This document shows positions 34,358 through 43,729 of a DNA stretch of 64,000 nucleotides, piece after piece. The position numbers and the translations under genes were made by a program. The notes beneath the pieces were generated by a model. That model did no database searches and had not been told where the DNA came from. It was given only the letters and a program-made list of their open reading frames with translations. The stretch covers positions 806,001 through 870,000 of the forward strand of contig OZ253535.1 in the NCBI GenBank assembly GCA_965262465.1. The letters are read 5' to 3'. The stretch is from UBA9145 sp965262465 (GTDB lineage Bacteria > Pseudomonadota > Gammaproteobacteria > Pseudomonadales > Pseudohongiellaceae). Each line of letters opens with the position of its first letter. Within the stretch, counting starts at the first letter, position 1.

Positions 34358-36373
34358 TTAGTGGCCAGCTTCTCCAGGTGCTGCTGCAGGCAATGCCATC
34401 GCAGTTAGCTTGGATCCAGTTTGCAGCATGATGTATTGGTGTCCATCGTGGACCCAAGTGCTCATGCCGTAACGGCTACGTGCTGGTACTTCAACAGCGG
34501 CTTCAGTTTCACCAGTTGCTTTGTTTACTGCATAAAGCATTGGTGTGCCGTCGGTTTCAGTATCAGAGTAAATCAGCATGTTTGGCGTGATAGTCATTGG
34601 AACCAATGCGCCAGTACCGGTGTTACCGACGTCGAGATTATTCTCGTCGATAACTCGCTGTACACGTGCTGGAGTATTACCAGTTGGAATCATCCACTCA
34701 TGCTCACCGGTGTTCATGTTAATAGCCGTGATGCGGCTATAAGGTGGCTTGAAGTAAGGAATCTGTGCTGGATGACGTGGAGCACCTGCACCTGGACCAT
34801 TCGCATATTGTGCGAAAGTAGTACCAGTAGGTAGTTCGTATTGCAGGTCAGCCTCATCACCAGGAACCAATTGCACTGGGCTACACGCTGAGCGTGAAGA
34901 CACGTACAAAATACCCGTGGTTGGATCAGCTACAGCTGGAGCTGTGATGTTGGCACCACCGCCGCCACCTGGGCAGAACATAGCGGCACGCTTGCCTGAC
35001 TCATGTCCACGCTGAATGGGTGGTAAGAACAGAGGGCCCATCATGTAATCAGCCATCGCATTGATCGCTTGCTGACGCAATTCAGGAGTCCAGTCTACTA
35101 AGTCATTAACCGAGATACCCTGGATATCAAACGGTGCTGGCTTAGTTGGAAAAGGTTGCGTTGGTGACAATACTTCACCTGGTACAGTTGATTGAGGAAC
35201 AGGGCGTTCTTCAATTGGCCAGATTGGCTCACCAGTCAGTCTGTTAAATGCATACACAAAGCTTTGCTTGGTGACCTGCATAACTGCAGGAATTTCACCT
35301 TGGCCTGGAACATTTACATCCAACAGGATCGGCGCCATTGGATTGTCGTAGTTCCAGATATCGTGATGCACCATCTGGAAGTGCCAGGCACGTTCACCCG
35401 TGTCGGCATCCAACGCAATTAAGCTTGTGCCATACAGGTTGTCACCTGGACGGAAGCCACCGTAGTAGTCGATGGTAGCGCCGTTGGTAGGTACGTAAAC
35501 CAGGTTGGCATCGAAATCGACAGAAAGTGGTGCCCATGAAGACACATCACCAGTCCATTCCCAAGCATCGTTCTCCCAAGTCTCATGGCCATATTCGCCA
35601 GGACGAGGAATTACATTGAACTTCCATTTGAAATCACCGGTAGCTTTATCGTAAGCAAGAATGTCACCTGGCACGTTTTCGATACGTGACTGGTGGTAGC
35701 CTTGCTCTGCAGAGTTACCGACGATGATTGTGTCGTTCACTACAACAGGTGGTGAAGAAGAAGTGATGTAACCGACTTCTAATGGAATACCTTCATCAGG
35801 ATCATAAGGGTGACCAAGGTCAGCCAGCAGATCCACTACACCTGTATCTGGAAAGCCATCAACGGGAACTGGGTCACCGAAGCCTTCTAAAGGTGTGCCT
35901 GTAACAGCATCTAGTGCTACCAGAAAGAAGCCAGGAGTCACGATGTAAATTACGCCGCGGCCATCTACCTCTCCGTAGGAAATACCTTTACCGTAGTCGG
36001 CGCGCATTGAGTATTCCCAGCGGCCAGTATTCGGTAGACGATAGCTCCACATTGTCTCGCCGGTCTTGGGATCGATTGCTACAACGTGGCGACGTGCACC
36101 GGCGACGGTGTACAACGTGCCATTGATATAGCTTGGTGTGGCACGACCGCTGGCTGCGCCCATGCTGGCACCATCCCATTCCCAGACAACTTCCAGGTCG
36201 TCGAAATTATCGATGGTTATCTCACTGGCTGGTGAAAATCGAGTGTTGCCTAGGTCGTTACCTAAGCTGAACCACTCAACTGAGTCCTGTGCCAGCAAGC
36301 TTCCCGAACAGGCAAAAATCAGTGCTGCAGCAGCCGATTTGAGTCCTTGCAGGGTGTTTACTCTTATTGTCAT
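34358..36373 (-). CDS. periplasmic PQQ-dependent (quinoprotein) dehydrogenase
   Basis: A 671-residue quinoprotein. The ATG at 36373 (MTIRVNTLQGLKSAAAALIF) is preferred because GAGG lies upstream and a signal peptide ending GSLLAQ follows. The eight-bladed propeller is shown by docking repeats: DPKTGETMWSYRL, DKATGDFKWKF, DADTGERAWHFQ, NRLTGEPIWPIEE and MNTGEHEWMIPTG. NSAEQGYH and VHHDIWNYDNP resemble the glucose/alcohol dehydrogenase-like branch. It has no C-terminal heme domain and no membrane anchor, so it is soluble and needs an external electron acceptor. The alcohol or sugar substrate is unknown. No pqq synthesis genes are in the window. Confidence 0.92.
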   Translation of the reverse strand: MTIRVNTLQGLKSAAAALIFACSGSLLAQDSVEWFSLGNDLGNTRFSPASEITIDNFDDLEVVWEWDGASMGAASGRATPSYINGTLYTVAGARRHVVAIDPKTGETMWSYRLPNTGRWEYSMRADYGKGISYGEVDGRGVIYIVTPGFFLVALDAVTGTPLEGFGDPVPVDGFPDTGVVDLLADLGHPYDPDEGIPLEVGYITSSSPPVVVNDTIIVGNSAEQGYHQSRIENVPGDILAYDKATGDFKWKFNVIPRPGEYGHETWENDAWEWTGDVSSWAPLSVDFDANLVYVPTNGATIDYYGGFRPGDNLYGTSLIALDADTGERAWHFQMVHHDIWNYDNPMAPILLDVNVPGQGEIPAVMQVTKQSFVYAFNRLTGEPIWPIEERPVPQSTVPGEVLSPTQPFPTKPAPFDIQGISVNDLVDWTPELRQQAINAMADYMMGPLFLPPIQRGHESGKRAAMFCPGGGGGANITAPAVADPTTGILYVSSRSACSPVQLVPGDEADLQYELPTGTTFAQYANGPGAGAPRHPAQIPYFKPPYSRITAINMNTGEHEWMIPTGNTPARVQRVIDENNLDVGNTGTGALVPMTITPNMLIYSDTETDGTPMLYAVNKATGETEAAVEVPARSRYGMSTWVHDGHQYIMLQTGSKLTAMALPAAAPGEAGH

Positions 36374-36585
36374 TTTGAGCCTCACTGAGAAATTTAAATT
36401 CAGTATTGCTGTACCGGTTTAGGGGGAACTGCTTTTTTAGAATTAATTCTTATAAATCAGCACTTTACTGAGATGCGCGAAACGCACCCACAGCGTCCAG
36501 TACAGCAACGAGGCTAACTGATGGGGTGGTCTTTGTCTACGCTGAAAAGGTGACCAAACTTTACAGGCGACAGGGTGAAAACCAT

Positions 36586-37497
36586 TTATAAATCAGGCAT
36601 TTGGAAGTCTGCCGCCTGAAGATCTTGGTGCAGGCTTTGGAGCTCTGCGTCGGTCAGAGCAACCAATGGGGGACGCACTCTTCGCCAAGTTGGTTCATCA
36701 CCGTAGATTCCGGTCGCCGCTTTGAGCGCAGGAATCATTGGATATGATTGGAAGATGTTCCTAATCTGATTGAGTCTTTCTTGCCGCTGTTCCGCTTCGC
36801 TGGATTCCCAGTGATCATATAAGCCTTTGATTTCAGATGGATTCACATTGGCGGTGGCGGATATGCAACCAGCACCTCCTGCCTGCATGTTCTGCAATAA
36901 AAACGACTCGGATCCACAAAACACACGAAAATCATGGATGCCTAACTCATTTAGCTGTTGTGTGTGCGACCAGTCACCTGAACTGTCTTTGATTCCCACT
37001 ACAATGTCTGGGTATTCGCTGCATAGTCGTTCAATTAAAGCGAGACTGATTCCTACCTGGGCAACTGGTGGAATGTGGTAGAGATAAATTCGTAGCTGAT
37101 CATTAGCTACTCGTTGAATGACTTCGGAATAGAATCCAAACAGGCCGTCGTCGGAAACTCCTTTGTAGTAAAAAGGAGGTAGCATCAATACTCCGCCGCA
37201 ACCAAGTTCGGTTGCATGAGCTGTGAGTTCGACAGCATCAGAGAGGGCACAACTACCGGTGCCAGGCATGAGGTTAGAGCCTTGTATTCCGGCACCTATC
37301 AGACTGTCGAGTAGCTGCCTTTTCTCATTGTTATTCAATGAGTTAGCTTCGCTGTTGGTGCCGAATACCGCAAGATTGGCCCCTTGAGAAACCATCCACT
37401 GGCAGTGCTTGCTCAGCAGTTCTGCATCTGGTGATAAGTCTTCTGTGAAGGGGGTAATAACCGGAGCGAGTACGCCGGAAAATCTGGTTACACTCAA
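36586..37497 (-). CDS. dihydrodipicolinate synthase/N-acetylneuraminate lyase family enzyme
   Basis: A 303-residue class I aldolase. Schiff-base Lys170 lies in VVGIKDSSGDW, Tyr140 in YLYHIPP corresponds to the conserved proton-relay tyrosine, and FGTNSEANSLNNNEK is a variant of the usual GTTGE phosphate/carboxylate loop. The variant loop and the absence of lysine or DAP genes nearby argue against the housekeeping DapA. The branch is more often a 2-keto-3-deoxy sugar acid or hydroxy-oxo-acid lyase. It diverges from the GST gene. Cytoplasmic. Confidence 0.88.
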   Translation of the reverse strand: MSVTRFSGVLAPVITPFTEDLSPDAELLSKHCQWMVSQGANLAVFGTNSEANSLNNNEKRQLLDSLIGAGIQGSNLMPGTGSCALSDAVELTAHATELGCGGVLMLPPFYYKGVSDDGLFGFYSEVIQRVANDQLRIYLYHIPPVAQVGISLALIERLCSEYPDIVVGIKDSSGDWSHTQQLNELGIHDFRVFCGSESFLLQNMQAGGAGCISATANVNPSEIKGLYDHWESSEAEQRQERLNQIRNIFQSYPMIPALKAATGIYGDEPTWRRVRPPLVALTDAELQSLHQDLQAADFQMPDL

Positions 37498-37586
37498 TGT
37501 TCTGCCCTGCTTAGCTATGCTGCAATAATGATTAGTTACATCACGGTCCGGAAAATTGAACTAAAAGGCCGAGAATGGAGATCGAG

Positions 37587-38249
37587 ATGTTAAAGCTTGT
37601 TATCGGAAACAAAAACTATTCTTCATGGTCGATGCGTCCATGGATTCTGCTCACGCAATTCAATGTTGAGTTTGAAGAGGTGCGGATTCCACTGTTCACC
37701 GAAGATTATCAGGAAAAGCTGGCGGAATTTTCGCCAACTCTGCGTGTGCCTGTATTGATTGATAACGACTTAACCGTGTGGGACTCACTCGCCATCTGCG
37801 AATACGTTTCTGATAAGCATCTCAATGGCGCCGCACTGCTAGATTCAGCCAAGGATCGGGCGATGTGCCGAGCTTACTGTGCGGAAATGCATGCTGGGTT
37901 CTTCGCCATTCGCAACCAGATGCCAATGAACTGTCGGGCCCGTCGTAGCCTGCCACTCAATTCCGAGTTGGAAGGCGAAATCGCCCGTATCATGCGGCTT
38001 TGGGAGGAGGCGCGAAGGCAATATGCGGATGCAGGTCCCTTTCTTTTCGGAGACTTTTCCATGGCTGATGCCTTCTATGCGCCGGTGGTTATGCGCTTTC
38101 TTACCTATGGTGTGCCTCTCTCACATTTAGCGGAAGAATATGCCACGAATTTGGCGGAATCTAATGCAGTTAAAGCATGGGTTGAGGGTGCCAAAGACGA
38201 ATCAGAAGTATTGCCAGACTTCGAATTAGGAGAGGCTGTCGTCTCTTAA
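37587..38249 (+). CDS. glutathione S-transferase family protein
   Basis: A 220-residue cytoplasmic GST. ATG 37587 is chosen because GGAG lies six bases upstream; the ATG 12 bases earlier overlaps that site. The N-terminal thioredoxin domain reads KLVIGNKNYSSWSMRPWILL, with the Ser of SSWS the likely glutathione-activating residue, and LRVPVLIDNDLTVWDSLAICEYV as the cis-Pro and gamma-glutamyl site. The C-terminal helical domain has FGDFSMADAFYAPVVMRF. It is not an evident maleylacetoacetate isomerase. The next gene is 171 bases away, so it stands alone. Confidence 0.88.
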   Translation: MLKLVIGNKNYSSWSMRPWILLTQFNVEFEEVRIPLFTEDYQEKLAEFSPTLRVPVLIDNDLTVWDSLAICEYVSDKHLNGAALLDSAKDRAMCRAYCAEMHAGFFAIRNQMPMNCRARRSLPLNSELEGEIARIMRLWEEARRQYADAGPFLFGDFSMADAFYAPVVMRFLTYGVPLSHLAEEYATNLAESNAVKAWVEGAKDESEVLPDFELGEAVVS

Positions 38250-38361
38250 TTGCGAAATTGGCTCTAAGCCGCGGAATCTCTGGTGAGAAACTGCAAATTT
38301 CTTCGTTAAATTCGTCAATTTTCAAGCCCTTAGACCGATACCTATCAATAGAACTGGTGAT

Positions 38362-38382
38362 ACCCAGGCATCCGTGCTGGGT
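38362..38382. promoter_or_regulatory. stem-loop in the leader before the pilus cluster
   Basis: ACCCA (38362-38366), a bulged G, then GCA pairs with TGC and TGGGT (ending 38382) around a TCCG loop. It ends 38 bases before the ATPase gene start at 38421, with no T-tract, so it is not a terminator. It could be a leader structure for the msh transcript, but a chance hairpin is possible. Confidence 0.3.
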
Positions 38383-38420
38383 CGCCGAAAACAATAGTTT
38401 TGCCGCTGTAGGTAGCGCCC

Positions 38421-40022
38421 ATGTCAATGTATCTGGAATATTTCTCGCTGACGCGTCATCCCTTTCGCATCACGCCAGATACGTCCCTGTTTTATTCCGG
38501 TGGAGATGATGGCCGCGGGGTGGTGTTGGATGCCATGTTGTATGCCATTGAAACCGGCGAAGGCATACTGAAAGTTGTTGGTGAAGTCGGTAGCGGCAAG
38601 ACCATGCTGTGTCGCATGTTGGAAGAGCGTCTACCAGAAACCACTGAAGTGGTTTATTTGGCAAATCCAAATCTCAGTGCGGAAGACATTCTGTACGCTA
38701 TTGCATTCGAATTAAAACTACCGATTCGTCGTGACACCACCAAGCTTTTGGTGATGCAACAATTGCAGACGTATTTGCTAAAGCAACACGCAGCCAATCG
38801 CAAAGTCCTGGTGATTATCGAAGAAGCGCAAGGCATGCCGCTGGAGACCTTGGAAGAAATTCGGTTGTTCAGTAATTTAGAAACTCACCGCGACAAGCTT
38901 TTACAAATCATTTTGTTCGGACAGCCTGAATTAGATAAGAATCTCAGTGCTCGTCATATTCGCCAACTGCGCGAACGTATTACCCACAGTTTTTATTTGA
39001 CTCCGTTAACGCCTGAACAAACTGGCGACTATATGCGCTTTCGATTAGAAGCAGCCGGTTGTCCTTGTCCTCATCTATTTACAGAAAGAGCTGAGTGGCT
39101 TATCGCAAAAGCATCCGGTGGTTTAACACGGCGCATTAATATCCTGGCGGACAAAGCCTTGCTCGCGGCCTTCGCAGAAAATGTTTTGGAGTCACCAGAA
39201 AATCTGAGCCCAGATGTTCCGCCGGTAGTGACCGCCCATCACGTTATCGCAGCGATTCGTGATAGCGAATATTTTTCATTCTTTTATAAATCACTGTTCT
39301 CGCCACTTCGCATGGTCGGCGCAAGTGCTGTGGTAGCAGCAACAGTACTAGGATTCGTTTTCTGGCCACTTTCTTCTGGTGAAGCGCGGCAAGTTCGACA
39401 GGACATTATCCCAGTTGAAGCGCCAGTAATCGGCTTACCAGCAGCTAGCGCACCAACAATTGAAATGGACTCGCCGCCAATTGTTATAGAGCCGATTGAA
39501 GAGCTAGTGAGTGCGGTTGAAGAAGAAACGGAAGCTGAGATAGAAGAAGAACCAGAACCAGCAACAGAACTCGCAACGACCATCGCGCCTGAATCAGTAG
39601 CGACAGATGAGACAGAAGGTTGGAGTGACAATTTCGTCGCCACGGTTGAGCGTCAAACAACATCAAGCAAACGAGCACCAGGCAGAATTCTAGCGTCGAT
39701 TGATTGGCTGCAGAATGCAGACCGCTCTGGTTACACCATTCAATTTATGTCCGGCGAGACAAACAATATGGATTTTGCCGAATCGTTTCTTGCTGAACTA
39801 GAGAGCGAGGGGCTGCTTGAAGAATCTTATATGTGTATGTCCATCGTCGACGGCGAAAGTTACTGGACAATCAAACACGGTACCTATGCGGGCCTAAGCG
39901 TGGCTCAGCGATTTATCAATCAATTGCCTGCACAATTGTTTGATTATCAACCATTCGTTCAAAACATTAGCAGTGTTGAGTGCAATGCCAATTTTTCGGT
40001 AGCCGCACTCATTCTGGAGTAG
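38421..40022 (+). CDS. mshM: MSHA pilus biogenesis ATPase MshM (ExeA-like), with C-terminal SPOR-like extension
   Basis: A 533-residue inner-membrane AAA ATPase. MYLEYFSLTRHPFRITPD opens the ExeA/MshM domain, Walker A is G54-E-V-G-S-G-K60-T, and Walker B is VLVIIEEAQGMP. A single membrane helix (about 294-312) follows, then an acidic Glu/Pro-rich linker (about 320-400). The C-terminal domain (GYTIQFMSGETNNMDFAESFLAEL) has the opening of a SPOR-type or similar peptidoglycan-binding fold. ExeA-type proteins help insert the secretin through the peptidoglycan, so the extension fits that role. It is the first gene of the 15-kb cluster; the secretin gene begins six bases later. Confidence 0.92.
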   Translation: MSMYLEYFSLTRHPFRITPDTSLFYSGGDDGRGVVLDAMLYAIETGEGILKVVGEVGSGKTMLCRMLEERLPETTEVVYLANPNLSAEDILYAIAFELKLPIRRDTTKLLVMQQLQTYLLKQHAANRKVLVIIEEAQGMPLETLEEIRLFSNLETHRDKLLQIILFGQPELDKNLSARHIRQLRERITHSFYLTPLTPEQTGDYMRFRLEAAGCPCPHLFTERAEWLIAKASGGLTRRINILADKALLAAFAENVLESPENLSPDVPPVVTAHHVIAAIRDSEYFSFFYKSLFSPLRMVGASAVVAATVLGFVFWPLSSGEARQVRQDIIPVEAPVIGLPAASAPTIEMDSPPIVIEPIEELVSAVEEETEAEIEEEPEPATELATTIAPESVATDETEGWSDNFVATVERQTTSSKRAPGRILASIDWLQNADRSGYTIQFMSGETNNMDFAESFLAELESEGLLEESYMCMSIVDGESYWTIKHGTYAGLSVAQRFINQLPAQLFDYQPFVQNISSVECNANFSVAALILE

Positions 40023-40028
40023 AGCTCA

Positions 40029-41675
40029 ATGAAACTCGAACTACGCAGTAAACCATTACTACCAGCCATCATCGCTTTGGGATTGGTTTCCTGTAATCAA
40101 ATTCCCTTACCGCCGCCATCCTCAGACGCTGAGTTTGACGTTGAGAATCGCCATATCTCAGAAGCGCCTGCTCCAGAATCTGCAGACATTCCTGATGTTG
40201 TGCAATCCGTTCCGGTAGTCACTCCACCGCAAGAGGAAGCGCCATTAGAGTTGTATTCCGTGGTTGTACAAGACGTGGATGTCCGAGAGTTGCTTTTCGC
40301 TATGGCGCGTGATGCTGACATCAATATCGATGTGCCAGGTACCGTCAGCGGCTTAGTGAGCATTAATGCAATTGACCAAACACTGCCACAGATTTTGGAT
40401 CGCATTGGTCGGCAAGTAGATATCACTTGGCAATTCGAACGCCCTGACTATCTTATCGTGCAGGCTGATCTTCCAGTGTGGCGCAACTACCGCATCGACT
40501 ACGTCAATATGCAACGCAGTGCGGTATCAGCAGTGAATGTGTCATCGGCTGTGACCGGTGGCATTGGTGCTGATGGCGGCGGAGGCGAAGAAGGCAACAA
40601 CTCAACTACTACACTACAACAGAATACTGAGAATGCTTTTTGGAATACTCTCACTGCAAACCTTGCGACTTTGTTGGGTGAAAATGCAGAAGAAGATGGT
40701 GCGGCTAGTGCAATTGTAATCAGCCCAGAAAGTGGTTTGGTGTCAGTACGTGCAACCAACCGTGAGCATGAAGCTATATTCGATTTTATTGAAAGTGTAA
40801 GCACACGGGCGTTGTACCAGGTAATGATTGAAGCTACTGTAGTTGAAGTGAATCTTAATGATCGCTACCAGGCGGGTGTCGATTGGTCGACTCTAGCAAG
40901 GGACAATGGCCAAGTAAGTTTTAACCAAAGTCTTACCGGGTTGAATCTGGATACGGCGCCAACCAATATCTTGACTATAGATAAGAGCGCAGGCCCTGAT
41001 GCGATTTCTGCCACCATTAGCGCTCTCAATGAGTTTGGCGATCTGCGCGTACTGTCTAGTCCAAAACTAATGGCGCTTAATAATCAGACTGCCATGTTGC
41101 GTGTTGTTGATAACAGAATCTACTTCACCATCGATGTGGAACAAGGCTTCCCAGCAACAGCAACGAGCCCGGCCATTCCGCCAACATTTACTAGTGAAGT
41201 GCATACAGTGCCTGTGGGTTTCACCATGGCAGTCACTCCACAAATTAGTGAAGACGATCAGATTACTCTGAATGTACGCCCAACAATTTCACGCATCTTA
41301 AGATTCGTGAACGATCCAAACCCAGCGCTGGCGGATGCGGCAGTCGTTAACTCCATTCCAGAACTGCAAATTCGTGAAATCGAATCGGTGCTAAAAGTAG
41401 AAAGTGGTGAGATCGCAATATTGGGTGGTTTGATGCAAGACACTATTGATACCGACGTTGCGGGTATTCCTGGCATCAATCGAGTGCCAGTGATTGGAGA
41501 CTTGTTCAACTACCGCGATGACAACACCATCAAAACAGAACTGATTATTTTTATTCGACCGATTGTTGTAAGACAGCCAAGTCTGAATGGTGATCTTGAA
41601 CAATTCAGTGAGTTTCTGCCGTCGCCGACGACAGGGAATCAACGCTTACAAAGCAATAGTTTTTTCGCACAGTAA
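40029..41675 (+). CDS. mshL: MSHA pilus secretin MshL (outer-membrane lipoprotein)
   Basis: A 548-residue secretin through which the pilus leaves the cell. The lipobox is LVSC (Cys22). Domain order: an N0/STN-type domain (VQDVDVRELLFAMARDADINIDVPG), the MshL hallmark PVWRNYRIDYVNMQRS, a Gly/Asn-rich insert (about 185-215), and the secretin core (about 270-540). The core contains YQVMIEATVVEVNLNDRYQAGVDW, EFGDLRVLSSPKLMALNNQTA and the closing VPVIGDLFNYRDDNTIKTEL. The order M-L-N-E-G differs slightly from the L-M-N-E-G of Vibrio. A lipidated secretin may need no separate pilotin. Confidence 0.93.
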   Translation: MKLELRSKPLLPAIIALGLVSCNQIPLPPPSSDAEFDVENRHISEAPAPESADIPDVVQSVPVVTPPQEEAPLELYSVVVQDVDVRELLFAMARDADINIDVPGTVSGLVSINAIDQTLPQILDRIGRQVDITWQFERPDYLIVQADLPVWRNYRIDYVNMQRSAVSAVNVSSAVTGGIGADGGGGEEGNNSTTTLQQNTENAFWNTLTANLATLLGENAEEDGAASAIVISPESGLVSVRATNREHEAIFDFIESVSTRALYQVMIEATVVEVNLNDRYQAGVDWSTLARDNGQVSFNQSLTGLNLDTAPTNILTIDKSAGPDAISATISALNEFGDLRVLSSPKLMALNNQTAMLRVVDNRIYFTIDVEQGFPATATSPAIPPTFTSEVHTVPVGFTMAVTPQISEDDQITLNVRPTISRILRFVNDPNPALADAAVVNSIPELQIREIESVLKVESGEIAILGGLMQDTIDTDVAGIPGINRVPVIGDLFNYRDDNTIKTELIIFIRPIVVRQPSLNGDLEQFSEFLPSPTTGNQRLQSNSFFAQ

Positions 41676-41701
41676 TGGGCACTGGTTAGAGAGAAGAATC
41701 C

Positions 41702-43729
41702 ATGAGCCTATTAATGGACGCCCTGCGCAAGGCCGAGGAAGAGAAAAAGAAGGCTGAGCAGGAAACCGAACAAGACGCGGCCTCATCCGCTGCTGACGCA
41801 CCTGCCGAAGAAACCCCTCCGCCTATAGATGAGCCAGTTGTCGCGGGCGATATTGTCGACGCTGAATCCACTGACTCAAATGACATTGAACCTGAAGTTA
41901 GTGTCGATGACGCTGCTGTTTCAGAATCTCCAATTCCAGATGTCACTCTCGAGTTTGAAGAAGAATCAATTCAGCAGACTTCGAGCATTGAAGAGACTGA
42001 GGTTGAATCACCAGCAGATTCAGTTGCAGAAGACCATGCCGCGGTAGCCGAGGAGTCAGTAGACGAGCCGACTGACGATTCGACTCAAGAATTCCCCGAT
42101 GATGGCTTGCCTGATGTTGAAGTGTCCGATGCTATCGCCAATTTCGAAGAACAACCGAAGCCGGAACCAGAAGTAAATTCACTTAGCCTCGAGCCTATTC
42201 ACGAAACCGGTGAGCGTAAGCCACTAGCCAATGAAGTCGTACCTGACTATTCGGCAGAAACGCCGCTTAGCACATTGACCAAACAAGCAGCCGCTAGTGA
42301 GCCGGTTTTACCAAGGGACAATGTCGCTGCTACATCCGTTGATGGATCTACAGTAGAAGCTGAAAAAGCAGCAGAAGAAGCGGAAAGAACTGGTGCTGTA
42401 AAAGAATCAGCAGACTCGTCTGAGCCAAGTAGGCGACAAGAAGAAATAGTTGATCGAGAAGCGCGTCGTGAACAGTCTGATCCTAAACCGATACAGGAAT
42501 TAAAACTTACGCCTAAACGCCAGTCCTTAAGTGAGCGTAGTGAGCCAGATAGACAAGCAGCAAGATCGGTATTCGCCGCTAAGCGCAAGAACAAAAGGCC
42601 ATTCAGAATGCGTCGTTCTCAGCGAATTTGGTTGCTGCAAATAGTCGTGGGTTTAATTGTTTGTGTAGGCGCTTATTACTATTTCTTCGTCGTTAACTCC
42701 GGCGGAAATGAATTTGCCATTCCTGAAGAGTTCCTGGCCAATCAGGGTACCTATTCGGAACAGTTCAACAACTCCATTGAAGAGTCTAATGACTTTACTG
42801 ATGAAACTGCTGCTGTCATTGAGGAAACTCCTGACCTCTCTCAACCTGCGATTGTAGATATTGGCACTCCCTCTCTAGTAGACAATGTGCCAATTGTGAC
42901 TGATCCAGTTGATATTGCGGTAGATCCAGGCGTACCCGATGCGGCAGTTGACGAAACGAATTTGGCTGACACAGATGCCGCAAGCGATGTTGAAACAGAT
43001 GAACCAACAACTGATTCAATTGCTTCTACTGAAGGAGTAATAGAAGAAGTCGATTCACTTGCTTCCGATCAGGTACAACAACCTGTCGTCAGTTCAATAA
43101 GTTTTACTCGCACCGAGAGTGCCGCTGGTATTGATCCTGCTCTGCAGCAAGCCTATTCCGCGTTTCAGCGAGAAGATTTAGCAACAGCACAAGATCTTTA
43201 TCAGCAAGTATTACAAGAGTCACCTAGACAGCGCGATGCGCTATTAGGCTTGGCTTCGATCGCTGTTCGCAACAATGAAACAGCAGTAGCAATGGAATTA
43301 TATTCTCGATTATTAGCGCGTGATCCCAGTGATACCGTTGCCCGCGCAGGCCTTTTAGGTGTGCGGCCGGCTGGTGGCTCGGAGCAGCAAGAGCGCGAGT
43401 TAAGGCGTCTGGTGGAACAGCGGCCAGAAGTTGCTCCAGTGCTTTATACACTAGGAAATTTCTACGCATCAGAAGGTCGATGGAATGAAGCGCAACGTCA
43501 TTACTTTAATGCGTTGCAGCAAGCAAAAACTGACGCGCTGCAAGGGGTGCCAGTGCATCCTGATTATGCGTTTAATCTAGCAGTGAGTTTAGAGCGCATT
43601 AATCAAGCTCGATCTGCGCGTACCTATTATGCCGAGGCGATCACTTTCGCTGAGAGTGTGCAAGCTAGTTTCGATGTCAACATCGCCAGAAATCGCATGG
43701 CCAGTTTGGCCGAGGTAACAACGGAATGA
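41702..43729 (+). CDS. mshN: MSHA pilus biogenesis TPR protein MshN-like
   Basis: A 675-residue bitopic protein. The start MSLLMDALRKAEEEKKKAEQ is the MshN signature. Residues about 20-250 are a low-complexity acidic cytoplasmic stretch (Asp, Glu, Pro, Ser) without hydrophobic core. One membrane helix follows (about 305-327), then a second acidic linker, then tetratricopeptide repeats (from about 475: YSAFQREDLATAQDLYQQVL, ALLGLASIAVRNNETAVAMELYSRLL, YTLGNFYASEGRWNEAQRHYFNAL). Similar proteins support assembly of the inner-membrane platform. Its stop overlaps the ATPase start (ATGA). Confidence 0.86.
   Translation: MSLLMDALRKAEEEKKKAEQETEQDAASSAADAPAEETPPPIDEPVVAGDIVDAESTDSNDIEPEVSVDDAAVSESPIPDVTLEFEEESIQQTSSIEETEVESPADSVAEDHAAVAEESVDEPTDDSTQEFPDDGLPDVEVSDAIANFEEQPKPEPEVNSLSLEPIHETGERKPLANEVVPDYSAETPLSTLTKQAAASEPVLPRDNVAATSVDGSTVEAEKAAEEAERTGAVKESADSSEPSRRQEEIVDREARREQSDPKPIQELKLTPKRQSLSERSEPDRQAARSVFAAKRKNKRPFRMRRSQRIWLLQIVVGLIVCVGAYYYFFVVNSGGNEFAIPEEFLANQGTYSEQFNNSIEESNDFTDETAAVIEETPDLSQPAIVDIGTPSLVDNVPIVTDPVDIAVDPGVPDAAVDETNLADTDAASDVETDEPTTDSIASTEGVIEEVDSLASDQVQQPVVSSISFTRTESAAGIDPALQQAYSAFQREDLATAQDLYQQVLQESPRQRDALLGLASIAVRNNETAVAMELYSRLLARDPSDTVARAGLLGVRPAGGSEQQERELRRLVEQRPEVAPVLYTLGNFYASEGRWNEAQRHYFNALQQAKTDALQGVPVHPDYAFNLAVSLERINQARSARTYYAEAITFAESVQASFDVNIARNRMASLAEVTTE

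Noticed and set aside
36586..37497. Housekeeping dapA (dihydrodipicolinate synthase)
   Set aside because: The GTTGE loop is replaced by GTNSEAN and there are no lysine-pathway neighbours; only the family can be claimed.
37587..38249. GST as maleylacetoacetate isomerase of the tyrosine pathway
   Set aside because: It is 25 kb from the hpd operon and lacks the SSCxWRVRIAL-type active-site segment of that enzyme.
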